From Pempheris klunzingeri (taxonomy: Eukaryota > Chordata > Actinopteri > Acropomatiformes > Pempheridae): a DNA stretch of 64,000 bases. This document shows, piece by piece, positions 39,301-52,110 of this stretch. The notes beneath the pieces are model-generated. The model saw nothing but the letters and a program-made list of their open reading frames with translations, was not told the origin of the DNA and did no database searches. The stretch is taken from assembly GCF_042242105.1 (NCBI RefSeq), contig NC_092032.1, positions 9,812,415 to 9,876,414 of the forward strand. The letters run 5' to 3'. A program made the translations under genes and the position numbers. How positions within the stretch are numbered: position 1 is the stretch's first letter; every line of letters starts with the position of its first letter.

Positions 39301-42300
39301 TGTTGGAGGTCACTGCCAGTAAGTTTCACAACAACAGCTGACTTTTATTTTAGCAGAATGTGATGTGTTATCAGCACTGAGCCACGAATGGAAGACATGA
39401 CAATCAAATATACAGATCCTTCACATTCCAATATAAGCCCTGAGGAACAAAACTCCTCCCTGTTGTTGGATACGATTATCTTTCATAACAAGAAGCTAAG
39501 TTTACTTTGCAACTAAAAAGTCATAGTTGACCCTAAATGTTAATGTTAATTCAGTGACAAAAGTAGCTAGAGAAAAATTCAGTCATCACACAAGTCCTGA
39601 TTTCTTGATTATTTTTTTTGGCATTTGCGACAGTGCTTTTTACATTTTTCATTTACTTCTGACATTTCTAAGAGCAAAATATAATAGTTTTCTTCTTATT
39701 ATTCTAATTGTCTTGTAAGAGGGATGCTTTGATGGGTTGGCAACTACAACTACAGTATAATAATGACGACAACTTAAGGCCCATTTCTAATGAAAATTGA
39801 AGCAGCGTATCTGCAGATGCTAATACTTTACCTGTTGTACTCAGAATCTCACGAGAGTTCTCTGGGCCGGACTCAGCTCTTCTTAAAAACCACCCCTGCT
39901 CCAAAAGGCATAACGTGCCAGGTGCAACCAGTCAGAGGAGTGGAGCTGTATACACACTTCAGCATCTTCTGCAGCTCAGGGAAAGAGGTACTTCCTGTCT
40001 CATACAGTAAACACACGCACACAGACTTTATTGTTTTCACACATATGTCTTATTACTCACTTGACCCTGTATACTTCAGCTTTGATTTTGTTACACTGCT
40101 CCCTGCATGCCAGCTCTCGCTTGTTTTTGTGCGTGTGTGCTGTAGGACTTGGTGTATGAGTTCAGCGTCAGTGTGGAAGGGGGCACACCTCCCAGGACGC
40201 TTTATCAGGGGAGAGACTTCCAGTATTACTTCAGCCTTCCTTCTGGTGACCCCAATGATGCCTATAAAGGTAGACACACACACACACACACACACCGATT
40301 TATAGCTTTTATACTATACAAAGATGCTTTATCATGCCGACTAATTGCAGAAAGTTTATTTTCACTAATTGAGTGATTACATTTTTCTGCCTGTAGTTAC
40401 TATTTACACAGAGATCAGAAGCGGCACGTATGGGACGGCTACTAAACCCTGTCCTGTCACTGTCCAAGTCCAACCGAGCTTCCTCAGAGATGCCTCTTCT
40501 CCTTCCTTCCTTGATCCTGATCTGGAGCTGTAATCATGTCACCACACCACACCAGGATTTCATAAACATAAACATTTTAATGCGTGTCTGTCTTATTATC
40601 CACGCAGAACATTGTTGTGTTATTAGTATCTCCTTCCCTCCAGGTCAGAGTCGGGTCTGAGGAACCTCTCGGCTCTGGTGCGGCTCGGTAACAGTGCGGA
40701 GGTCCGTAACTATGCCAGCGTCCTCTCCAGCATCCTGAACAGACTCAGCCACGACACGGAGGCCAACACACACGCACAGAGACGCATACGCAATGTGCTC
40801 ATTTGCACAGCATGTGAGCTCGAGAGCAGTGAACAGGTACACACACAGACCTAAAATCCCCTCTTCGAGCATCTCCCACTCTCCATTTCTGTCATTTTAA
40901 TAACATGTCATTTAATCCTAGGCATCAATGGTGGACAACATCAGCATTCTCAAAAACCTTTTACATGTTACAAGTCAGGTAGGTAGGAGGTTGTCTGCTT
41001 TCATGGACTTCCATTGATTCTCATAGATGCTGAAAGATGGAAAGTGTTTCTTATTCTTGTTTTATCCTGTTTAGGTGACATTAGCGAGTGCAAGACAAGT
41101 GACAGATCATGTTCGGGGCATCTCAGAGAGGTTTTCGGAGTCCAGTGCTCCCATCTGGTACGATCTGGACCAGAAGACACTCGACACTCTGGTCGGCCTG
41201 CTCTCACACAGCCTGCAAGCTGCCGTCGCCAGTAACGACTTCCCACCAGGAATGTCCAACAGCGCCGACATCAAACAGGCGTTAGAATCAGACTCGCATG
41301 ATGATAACATCCAAAATGACATAGCCCCTTCTACCGGCTGCACACCAGACTCATCCAGTGGCGTTTACGTCAAACGAGGAGGATCGATTTCAGCGAAGCG
41401 GGCGGTGCAGCTTGTCACTGATATTCTACAGACTGCTTCAGACCTGATGCTGGTGAGAGAGAACAAACATGTTCTTGTGCATATCTACTCACAAACCTCC
41501 TCCATTTATCTCTCCACCATCAATTCTCTGTTTTTTCAGAAGTTCATCTCGTCCCACGAGGCCCAGGAACACAGAGTCAGCGCTGGTCTCATCGCCATAT
41601 ACGCCACATACCAAAACCAAACCTCTGCAGCCATCAGCAGTGGCTCAAGCACCTTCTACACGCCTGCCTCCCTGATCCAGCTTCTGTTTGTTCATTGCAG
41701 TAGAGAGACTGAGAGCAGATCGCATCCACCGTGTGTGCTCGGCGTGCTGACTGAGCTCACCCACAGCCCTTACACCTGGGCCCACCATCCCGGAAAGGTG
41801 AGACCGCCATGACATGTTGGCACTTGGTGATCAAACACCAAGGTATCGATCTCATTTTCCTCTGCTGACTTCCAGCTGAGCGGACCAGTGGTTGAGCTGA
41901 GTCTCTACGAGTGCAGCACGAGGAGAAAGATCCCTGTTCGCTCCCTCATTCAGCCAATAAACATCGAGCTGCAACAACCACCAAGAGACGTATGTCGCCA
42001 TTTCTTCTTCTCTGTTGTCTTTTAGCAAGTTGACTCCATTTTCATGTAATCACTACAGCAGAGTAGAGTTTTAAATGAAAGCAGGTGACCAGCAACATCA
42101 GGAAATGTGATTACTGAGCTTGAGTGTCTCTCATTCTGCAGGAGAGCTCTCTACATGAGTACGTCCTCCTGCGCAGCCGGGTCAACTACCACAGCTTCAA
42201 CATTACCCAGGAGCACTTGCAGCAGGCCATTCAGCTCAGCGTGGTGTTCACGCCGCCGCTCAACAAGGCATTTCCCATCGTGCTGCTCTTCAGGTAGACC

Positions 42301-45300
42301 TGCAGTGACTAGTTGTTTTATAGCCGTCATCATCTAGTAATTAGAGCAACGCATTAACACAATGTAATCATTTTAGTGATTTTGCGAGTAAAGAACAAGA
42401 ATGTGACACAAGAATCTCTGTGGCAGGATGTTTGAGAGGCCGACTCCCAGCATGCACCATCTGCTCAGGATTCACCACCGGGAGGGCAACACCACACGCT
42501 TCACTCTGCCCCCATCCTACCTCAGTGGTAAGAAACTACTGTCACTTTTCAGCTCTGTCCCTCCTCCTCTCTTCTGGTCTTTCCATCTATCAAACACGGT
42601 CTTTTTCTCTTATCAAATTAATTATCCCTTAAAACTCAACGCTGCCTTTTCTGGACACATTTTTTGTACCAAAATGTGTAACTGAGGCAATAAAGCAGCA
42701 CTAGATCATCATCTCAAGAGAGTTACTCATCACGGTAACAAAATCATAGTTATTTGAAATGTAGTAATACTTGCCATTACAAGACTTTTCACAGCCTCAC
42801 AGACTCTCATAGCCTTACAGCTTAAGCTATTTTGCAATGTCATATAAAAACTTTCTACGTTACCAGGACGATGCTCAATCAGTGCTGCAGAATATTTCCT
42901 TGTTTTCTTTTCTCATGTATTTTCAGAACTTGTTTTTAAAAAATAGCTTCCCAAAATCATAAACTTCTCTAGCTGCAGGAGTTGGTCACCTGGCCCTGCT
43001 GAACGCTGATTTTGGGAAAGACACACCTGGACGCAAACACCTGAGTGAGCAGGTCAACTACAGTCTCACAGTGGACAGCAGCCTGTGTGTGTCCTGGGAC
43101 GGCCACCAGGAGGGCTGGACACACCACGGCTGCAGGACACAGCAAGCAGACTCAGCCACTGCAGTCAACTGCAGGTGAGAAAGTGTGTGTGTGTGTGTAA
43201 GATAGACAGACCACGAGACCTTCACACAGAGAAACATAGAACATCGTGACCCCTTGCTTGTTGGTGTGTGCTGTTTTGTCTCAGTTGTCTCCAGCTGAGG
43301 CCGCTGACTTTGGTGCAGCAGCAGATCCAGAGCAGCCATGACACAACCGACCTGGACCCGTTTCTCAGGTGACCTCATCTTTCTTAGATTTGGATGATGT
43401 ATTAAAGCAGAGAAAGTCAAGATGTTAATGTCTGTCGACTTATATACTATAACTATACTACTATACTAGAATACTAGAACGCAAATAGCATCATAATCGT
43501 TTGCTGATCAGTTTTAAAATGTTAAAAAGCTCAAAGTAAACAGAGAAAAAAAGGCACACAATGAAAAGATAAGAGAATAACCTCCTCCAGTGCCTCCCCT
43601 CTCCCTCTCTGTCTCCTCAGTGTGTCCAGTGATGTCACAGTGCTGTGTGTGCTGCTGCTGTGTGTGTGCCTGTACATCCCGGGGTTGGTGGTGTGTAAGA
43701 GAGCGGATGTTGTCTCCGAAGCCAATCGGAGAGTCCACTACCTTCATGACAACTCCCCTTGTGACCAATATCTCTACGCTGTTACAATCCACACTGGCCC
43801 CTGCTCTGCAGCCTGCATGAGTGCAAAGGTAAGACTGACTTTAGTTCCTTTAAACCACTCATTCACTCTCACCAGCAGCATTTGCTACATTGCTTTCAAC
43901 TGCACATAAAACTTGTCAAACTTTGATGAATCATATTGAAACTGACATGTGGTTCTTAAATAACTGATCGGGCTCAATTGTGACTATAAGGCTTGTCATT
44001 TGGATGCTGTTGTCTTTATCAGAATAAATACTTTTACAGTACTTTGATAGCAGGATATTCCTAGTCTGAGTTCAGTGTTTGTCTCCCTCCCTCAGATGGG
44101 CTTCAGTGCATGAATGGATTCATAGAATAATGGAGAGTTTGTTTGGTGTTGTCAGTGGAGAACTTTCTCACCTTACTACTACCTTACTGCGTTTTGTTCA
44201 TGTAGCCAAACAAAAATACACACATACAACAGAGTTATTTGGATTTAATTAGCACACATATGTTTGATAGTGTGATGTTGAATCTTAATGCAGTTGACTG
44301 GAGGTGTTTTACAGCTGACTTCACACAGGAAAGAGAAGAAATCCACTAAAAGTGGTACGATTGTCAGAGGAGTCATAAACAGCACTGCCTGAGACGAGGA
44401 CCATGTAGACCACATCTCCCTTTTCTAGTTTAAGAACTAATGCATTGGACACGTTAATATAGTGGTAGCTGGAGCTAGCATGGTGACCTAAACTCCAAGT
44501 CATAACCTTGTCATTGTGATAAAGTCTAGCACCTATCGTAGATGATCCACGGTCACCAAACATGCTGAATCTGAAGTAGTAGACTCCTCTGACGGGGGCT
44601 GTGAAGATACCTGCATCAGAGGAAAAAAAGCAGAAAGGGGTCAAAACTTTCTCACTGTTGAATGAACCAATTAACTCAAAACTGCAAACTTGTGTCATTG
44701 TAGCAAAACAGAGGGACATTTGTTTTATTAGTTAACTAAGAAAAGCTTAATATCACATCCAGTCCTCTGTAAAGAAGTTTTATGCTCGTTTGTGTGTGTG
44801 GGTGTAAGAGCTGAGTACCTGTAGTTGGGCTGTAGGCCTGGCCGATGTTGGTGAAGACTTTACTGAACTTCAGTGTGATGTCAGTGTTGAAGGGTCCAAC
44901 ATGTCCTGCATCAGTAAGACTGGCTGAGAACGCCACCTTTGGGCGATCTGTGTGAATGTGGAAGAAGCACATAGAGAGAACTTCACTGCACTGTAGTCTA
45001 TGAACAAATGGACTGTATATCCTTGATATACATGATAACAGTTGTCATAAATATTAAAGTCACTCTGCATCCTGTTGCATTAAAAACACTTCTTAGTTTA
45101 CCAGTTCCATCCTCACTGCCAACATGATGTGACATTTAGACTTTTAATAATGGTTTATTTAACTTACCTGCATTCTCTCTCTTGAGCTCCTCCACCTCGA
45201 TCTCACTGGAGCTCATTCTGGCCTCCAAAACTGGGAACACATTAAAGATTTTCATCATAAAGTAGGTTTATGATCAGCATGTTTCATTTTCTATGATCGC

Positions 45301-48300
45301 TGTGTTGGCCTACCTGTGCTCATATTTTCAGCTACTGTTAGTCTGGCCTCAAGATCTGCCATAGAGGGCAAAATTAAGAAGCAGGTTAATAGCAGATCAA
45401 TAACCAGGTGTGAATGTTTCTGCTAAGCAGACAAAACTGTGAACACGGTTAACATTTTTTATTGTAAAGCAGGTTTATGGGAAAAATGTCTATTGGAAAT
45501 CTAAGATTTTAATCTCACCACATACGCACTCTAAACGTCACAACATGTTACTCCGGAGCTCGAGCAGGAAAATTATCACAAATATGAATTCACTTCCTAT
45601 CTATATCTAAATGTAAACAAATGTAAATATTTACCTGCGTTCTTGCTTTCACTGGCTGTCAGTCTGGCCTGCACGGCTGGGTTTAAAATAATTAATAATT
45701 AATACTCCTTAATGTGAATAATAACATTAATGAACATTGCATGAATCTGTGCAGCACTATGTGACTGTTAACCTGTGTATTATATGACCCGTGTGTCACC
45801 TGTATTTTCTTGCTCCAGCTTCTCTATCTTGCTCTTGCTGTTCCTCAGCTCCACCTTTTGTTCGATGGCCATGTCTCTGAGCTCCTTCAGCTCAGCCCAG
45901 ATATCAGGGCTGATGCTCCTCTTCCCTCCATCTTCCTGGATGTTAGCGTTCCCTGTCACCCCTCCGCTCTCACCCTGAGCCCACGTCCAGTTCAGACAGA
46001 GCAGCGACGCCAGAAGGACCGCAGCAGTCCTCATTGTGAAATATCACCAGTTTAGATGGCAGGATGCAGTCTGACATGTCTGGCTCAGTTTTTATCCACA
46101 TAAAACAGGTCACTGAGGAGCCGTATGAGAATTGAACAGATGTCTTTGATAACACTTTTAAAATAACTCCAAACATCCTTGAACGCTGAGCTGATTTTAA
46201 AGCAAACAGCAATTAGTTAGAACCATATCCTTTAAGATTATTTATAATGTATGCTTTCAAACTAACAACATTAATGGCTAAACTGTTGATAAATGGGATA
46301 TTTGTTTACAAGTTATCCTCATAAGCGACGGTGAAGTTCAGCACTAATGTGTCTGGGAAACCTTCCTTATGCATTTATCAAGTTTACATAGTGCTGAATG
46401 GTGAATATGGATTCTCACAGACAAGGGAACTGCAAGTCTCAGGATGCCCTCTGTTCAGGAGGAACTCTTAAGACACCTTAATACTCTATGATATGATCTA
46501 AATATCACCAATCAACAAGATTATAGGATGTGTCACCCCGTTGTCATTTGTCTTGTCTTAAACATATATTTTAAGACTCAGACTAAAACTAAGTGGTCCA
46601 GATGAGGTTACTTCTGGATGCTTTTGGAGACTCTTGATGTTGTAGAGTCATTTTGAGGAATCATATTGAAACTGATCACCGTCACCAGTTTAGACGGCAG
46701 GATACAGTCGGACACGTCTGGCTCAGTTCTCATCTCTATCTACCCATCTCTGAACAGCTGTCTTTGATAACACTTCAAACATCCTTGAACACTGAGCTGA
46801 TTTTAAAGCAAACAACAACTGCTCAGAATCATGCCCTTTAAAATGATTAAATTATTAGAATAACAAGATTAATGGTTAAACTGTTGATAAGTGGGATATC
46901 TGTCCACAAGTTATCCTCATAAATAGTGAAGTTCAGCACTAATGTGTCCAGGAAACCTTTTCTATATGTCTATCAGGTTTACATAGTGCTGAATGGTGAA
47001 TATGGATTCTCACAGACAAGAGAACTGCAAGTCCCAGGATGCACTCTGTTCAGGAGGAACTCTCGAGACTCCTTTATATTAAGGTAAAATCTCACCAATC
47101 GACAAGATGAAAAATAAGGTGTTAATCTTTTCCACTTAAAATCGATACACAGAATGCTACACATTTTACCACAATACTACAGTAGCTTTAAACAATGATA
47201 AAAGTTGGTTTGCTCATTCACTTCAATGTATTCTCTATGTATTACACCACAGTGCAGCAGACAGCCTAGGCCCAGTGTGGGGGGTTCATATCTGGCATGA
47301 CAACTCTGGACCTTCCCCGACCTGGTCCCTCAAACAAGTGGAGGTATCAGAGGTGAGGTGTTTGTGAATGTGCTGTTTGTTCTGTGCTCAGACTTTAGCT
47401 TTGACCATGGAGATGGTTTGCTTGTCTTCTCTTAACACAGGTGAGCAGAGGGCAAGTGAAGGGACGTTCGTGGCTCTTTGTCGGTCAGTGCTGGTTGGCT
47501 GTGAACAGAGGTGATGGCCGGGTGGAGAGGATGCTGCGAGTCTGCACTCAGGGAATAGGCTTTGCTAAGGTAGAGCGCTCACATACACGTGAAAAACACA
47601 ACATCTTTTAATCTCCTCTCCCATGTCACCCTGAGTCTCCACCTGTATGATCGCAGATGCTGTTCTTCAAGCTATCTGACTACTTGGCCAACCACCACCT
47701 CTGGGTATCTGTGCACAGCTGCACTTGCCCTAACGCGTTCACACACACGCAAAGACTTGGTGTGAGCCTGCTGCTACTGTTGGGATACGCATGTGTCAAC
47801 ACGGCAATCATATCACAAATGGATGCACAGGTAGGTTCATAAAACCCTCAAAGTTTCAGATTCGATGCATGAAACTTGTGACCCATGACGTTGTTGTTGT
47901 TCCTGATCCCTTGTTAACAGTTGCCTTACACATTGGGCATCATTGATGTATCAGCTGTTTCTGTGACGACCGGCGTGTTCAGTGTGGTGGCAGTGTTGCC
48001 TACAGCAGCAATAATATCCATCCTGTTCCGACTGCGTGAGGTCAAGCTGACGGGGTCAGGAGTCCAACGTGCAGAGGGCAGGAATACTGAAAAGAACTTT
48101 TTTGAGGGTAAAACACAGAATTTCTCCTAAATCTTAGCAATGGACATTGTAAATGTTGCTAACTTAGATCATAAAAATGACAGAAATTACCATCCACCCA
48201 TTTCTGTTTTCATTGGAACAGAATTAATCTGCTTCAATTATTAATTTGCTTCTTTTGCATTTTTAACTCTTCTTTTCTCATCTCCTCACCGCCCTTTTTA

Positions 48301-51300
48301 CTTTTTCCTATTTCATCTTTATTGTGCCTCCTCCCAGATGCCCTTTCAGCGACTGACAGTCTATTCGAGCCCCATCTCTCTTGGAGCAGTCTTCAGCAGT
48401 GGGTGCAGGAGGTATGGGGGGAGAAATATCTGGTTACACCTCAATCATCCTTCTCCATGTCTTTGCTCTCACAGCTTTTTTCTGTCCCTATCGGACTCTT
48501 CTTCTTGCGTCGTAGGCCACAGACCTGCTGCCAACGTCCACCACGATTCAGGAGAATAAAAACACAGACAAAAAACCTGCAATCCAAACACATGTGGTCA
48601 TAAGAAAGGAAGACGCTCCAGCAGTTGAGAACAATATGGGACCAGCGTTTCAAAATCCATTCATTACTGAGGGGAACGATGTTGATCAAGTGCCTCAGAG
48701 AAAAGAGTTTGATCTTCAAGGAAAAGGGAAGGAAGACAGGCATCAGCAGGCGGTGTGGTTTGGTCACCGTGGTTGTTACCACGCCATCAGCAGGCTGAAA
48801 GGGAAAGGATTCAGACCAGTATCTCAATGGTGTCACTATCTGGCCTGGACACTGTGTCTGCTGTTGTCTCTCACCTGCCTGGTGTTCTCTGCGGTGCTGG
48901 GAGCGAGGTAGTGCATGTTATACTCACTGTTTGAAAGATGATTTATATGCATTGTTATAACTGTGTGCATGTGTGTGTTTTCATGCGTCAGGTTCAGCAG
49001 CAGCGAGGTTCTGCTATGGATGCACTCTCTTTTCTTCTCACTGATCTCTTGCATCTTCCTCATCCAGCCAGCTGTGGTAAACTCAATCAACATGTACTCC
49101 TCAATCCTAAATTGGAACTGCCCAGAAAATAAATGCAATTTAACACTCAAAATATGTTCTTTTTCTTTTACAGATAATCACAGTGGCAGTGGCTGTCTCC
49201 TTTTGGTACAGGAAAAGAGCAGACTTTTATAGTTTCTCCAGTATGAGAGAATTTGAGATGGAGACTTCAGAACTGTGGCGCCACAATGGTGCTAACCAAT
49301 CAGAGGAGCATGCCCAGGAGACATGCTCGTACTTTGATAAGGTGACAACCAAACGCTGTTCTATTTCACTCTCATCTATTAAAGGGCCCATATCATGCAA
49401 AATGCACTTTTCATGTCTTTTCAACATAAATACGTGTCCCATGTGTGTCCATCCTCTCTCTGTTTCTCCTGACCATCTATCAGTACATGTATGAAAGCGC
49501 TCTGTATAGATTTGTGATGTCACAAGGGGATCTGTGGGTCATGTGACCTCCTCCAGCCCTTCAGCTGGTCATCTGTCCCCACCCACTGAAAACCTCCAAA
49601 ACAGGGTTAGGGTTAGACATCGGTGTTGTTTCTTCACCAACTCCACCTCCCAGTAACACAAAGATGTCGACAGCGAGAGCAAAGCACGCAAACTGTTCTG
49701 TTCTTCTAAAACAGCTGCAGCAGCCATGTGTCTTATGAGAAAAATAATGTGAACATTAGACCGTGTAAACCTGTCCTAGAAGGACCTCCAAATACAAGTA
49801 TGAACTTGAAAATGAGCAGAGTGTGGGGCCTTACAAATATAAAGCCAATTATCTCTGACTGACAGCTGCTTGGAGCTCGCCAGCGAGCCCGGCGCCTCCG
49901 TCTCGTGCGTCCGCTGACTGCAGCAGAGCTGAGGAAAACTCGTGGGAGGAAAAAGAGAGAGACTCTTATCCACAATACCCTCAGGTATGTCTGTTTGTCT
50001 TTGAGTGTGTGTGCACCAGTTTGTATATGATTTAAGGCTGAATTATCTCTTTGTGTTGTCATGCAGGGATTTGTCTGTCTGTGGCTCAATGCTTTTCCTG
50101 ATGCTGTGCATAAATTATGGCAGCTCTTTCACTGACCATTACCACCTCAATAAAGCTGTCAGGAAACAGTTTCTAAGGTAACATTTGCACACACACACGC
50201 TGTCTCTGTGGTTGTCCCTGTTGCTCTCTGATAAACACACTCCAAAATCATATTTTGTCTTTCAACAGGGGCCATGATAATGCATTTATGTCCATACAAA
50301 AGCATGAGGACTGGTGGGAGTGGGCACAGACCCATGTCCTTAATTCACTGTACAAGAACACATCAGCGACAACTGAGGTAAGCCATGAAGCAATGAAAAA
50401 TAATGAACCATGACCTTGTATGCAAGTGTCTATAATCCTCTAAGATAAATGTACCTTTGAAGAAAAGATCCTCTTTTATATTTCATCGACATAAAATCAG
50501 ACAAATCTTTTCACCTTTTCCACCACGTCCTCCAACAGTCGTACACGTTGATTGGAGAGCCGATCCTGTGGAAGACGGAGGCGTCCAGCTCATTTCAGGG
50601 CCAGGTAAGAAACAAATGGAGACAGACATGTCCTCAGATGGAGTATTCCATCCTTATTTCACCTGCATTTAATCACTTTATCACAAATGTGCCATCATTA
50701 TTAAGTTCCTGGGGGAAAAAAAACATATTGTGATGATTATTTTATATGGATTTTCACCAATTGTGCTAATGGTTGTGAAATAACAGCAGTTTAAGTATGG
50801 AAAAGCGGCCACATCACACATTGTCACCTCATGGAACTGCTGTGCACTGACTCCCCCTGTAGAGAGTGCTGTTTTACGACCCAGGCCACAGACATGAACA
50901 CTGTATTGGTGCACTGAAACATTTGAGTATCAGCCCTTTATAATTACCTGCATTGAGAGATGGATGAATTCTTGTACTGTACATGTATTAAAGCTACCAT
51001 CGTGTCACAGCTACTACAAGTATTACCTCTGATTCTGTTCTGATTGTCTGTGTAATGTTTTGATTGATTGCTCAGGTCTCTAGTGTGACTCTTGTCCCAG
51101 AATGTCTTCGCTTACTTCTGTCTGGGACCAGAGCGTCCACTCACCCACCCTCCAATGTCTTTGTTCCTATGGCAACACCTCCAAGGACATGCGGCCAACT
51201 GGGCTGCTACGTAGGACCGGGTGTTACAGTCAGCTTAGGCCACACGAAGTGAGGAACACACATGGTGGACTGTCATTTGAGTGTTTTCCAAATGTGATCT

Positions 51301-52048
51301 CCGCTGACACGATTTCCTTGTGGAATCAGCCCTAATGTCATCATTCAGTCATCCTCTGCTCCTCTGCAGGTCAGACGCTGCGTCCAGACTGAAGCTCCTG
51401 CATTTAGGCGGCTGGCTGGGCAGACGGACGGTGGCCGTAAAGGTCCAGTTCACCTTGTTCAGCCCCGCACCCAACTTGTTCACCAGTGTGACCTCGCTGG
51501 CTGAGCAGAGCCCCACTGGTGTCCTGCTGCTCTCTGCCAAAGTCCAGTCAGTCAGGGTGCATCACACTCCTGCTACGGGGGATTATGCTATTATGGTCTG
51601 TCAGGTAAAAGGAGACAGTATCTTTAATCTTTACAACTAGCACTGAGAAAAATCTACAAAATCTACAGAAACACAACAAAATATTTATGATTCAGAGGAT
51701 TTTAAAGGAAAAACAAGCACAACATTGGACTGAATAACAGTTTGATCACAGGATCTCATGCCACTTTAGGTTACTTAAGCCTTAAGATTGCTCACAATTC
51801 TTCTTCCTCTCCTCCAGCTCCTCTTCCTTCTCTTGTCTCTGCTGCAACTCTGCGATCAAGTGTACGCTGTGGGGCAGCAGGGGCTGATGGGATACTGGAA
51901 GACACCTTCCAACTGGCTGGAAGTGAGTCTGTCGCACATGCATAAACATACACAGGCACAAATATGAATCTCAACATAATTTAACAATAATAAAAAAAAG
52001 TAAAGTAAAGAGTCAGACGCACACAGCTTGAACAAACATGCACAGGCA

Positions 52049-52110
<62 letters not shown>

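Larger units (their letters stand above)
43829..46976 (+). other. pkd1l1: pkd1l1 intron 32, host of nested gene
   Basis: This 3,148-bp intron interrupts the PLAT domain in phase 0. From left to right it contains about 490 bp of unique sequence, the antisense C1q-domain gene (44321-46034), a dead copy of exon 33 within the first of two tandem repeat units, a fragment of a dispersed repeat, and the second repeat unit that leads into functional exon 33. Confidence 0.88.
43621..47352 (+). other. pkd1l1: pkd1l1 exons 32-34: TM1 and PLAT domain
   Basis: Exons: 43621-43828, 46977-47083, 47253-47352. TM1 is [19 protein letters not shown], followed by the PLAT opening [12 protein letters not shown]. 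The middle PLAT strands, [17 protein letters not shown] and [12 protein letters not shown], are on exon 33; exon 34 supplies [16 protein letters not shown], a near-perfect family signature. Phases agree (0 to 0, then AG|T giving Ser). The PLAT domain sits in the first cytosolic loop and binds lipid or protein in this family. The intron between exons 32 and 33 is 3.1 kb and holds the antisense C1q gene and a dead copy of exon 33. Confidence 0.9.

Noticed and set aside
44095-44135. CCCTCAG followed by ATGGGCTTCAGTGC, considered as the missing PLAT exon after exon 32.
   Set aside because: It meets TGA after five codons and has no PLAT motif. The true exon was found at 46977-47083 with matching phase.
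48412-48603. Read-through open frame after pkd1l1 exon 38 (to a stop at 48603).
   Set aside because: A 104-bp GT-AG intron (48412-48515) joins exon 38 in phase to the frame that contains TM4; the read-through sequence has no family similarity.
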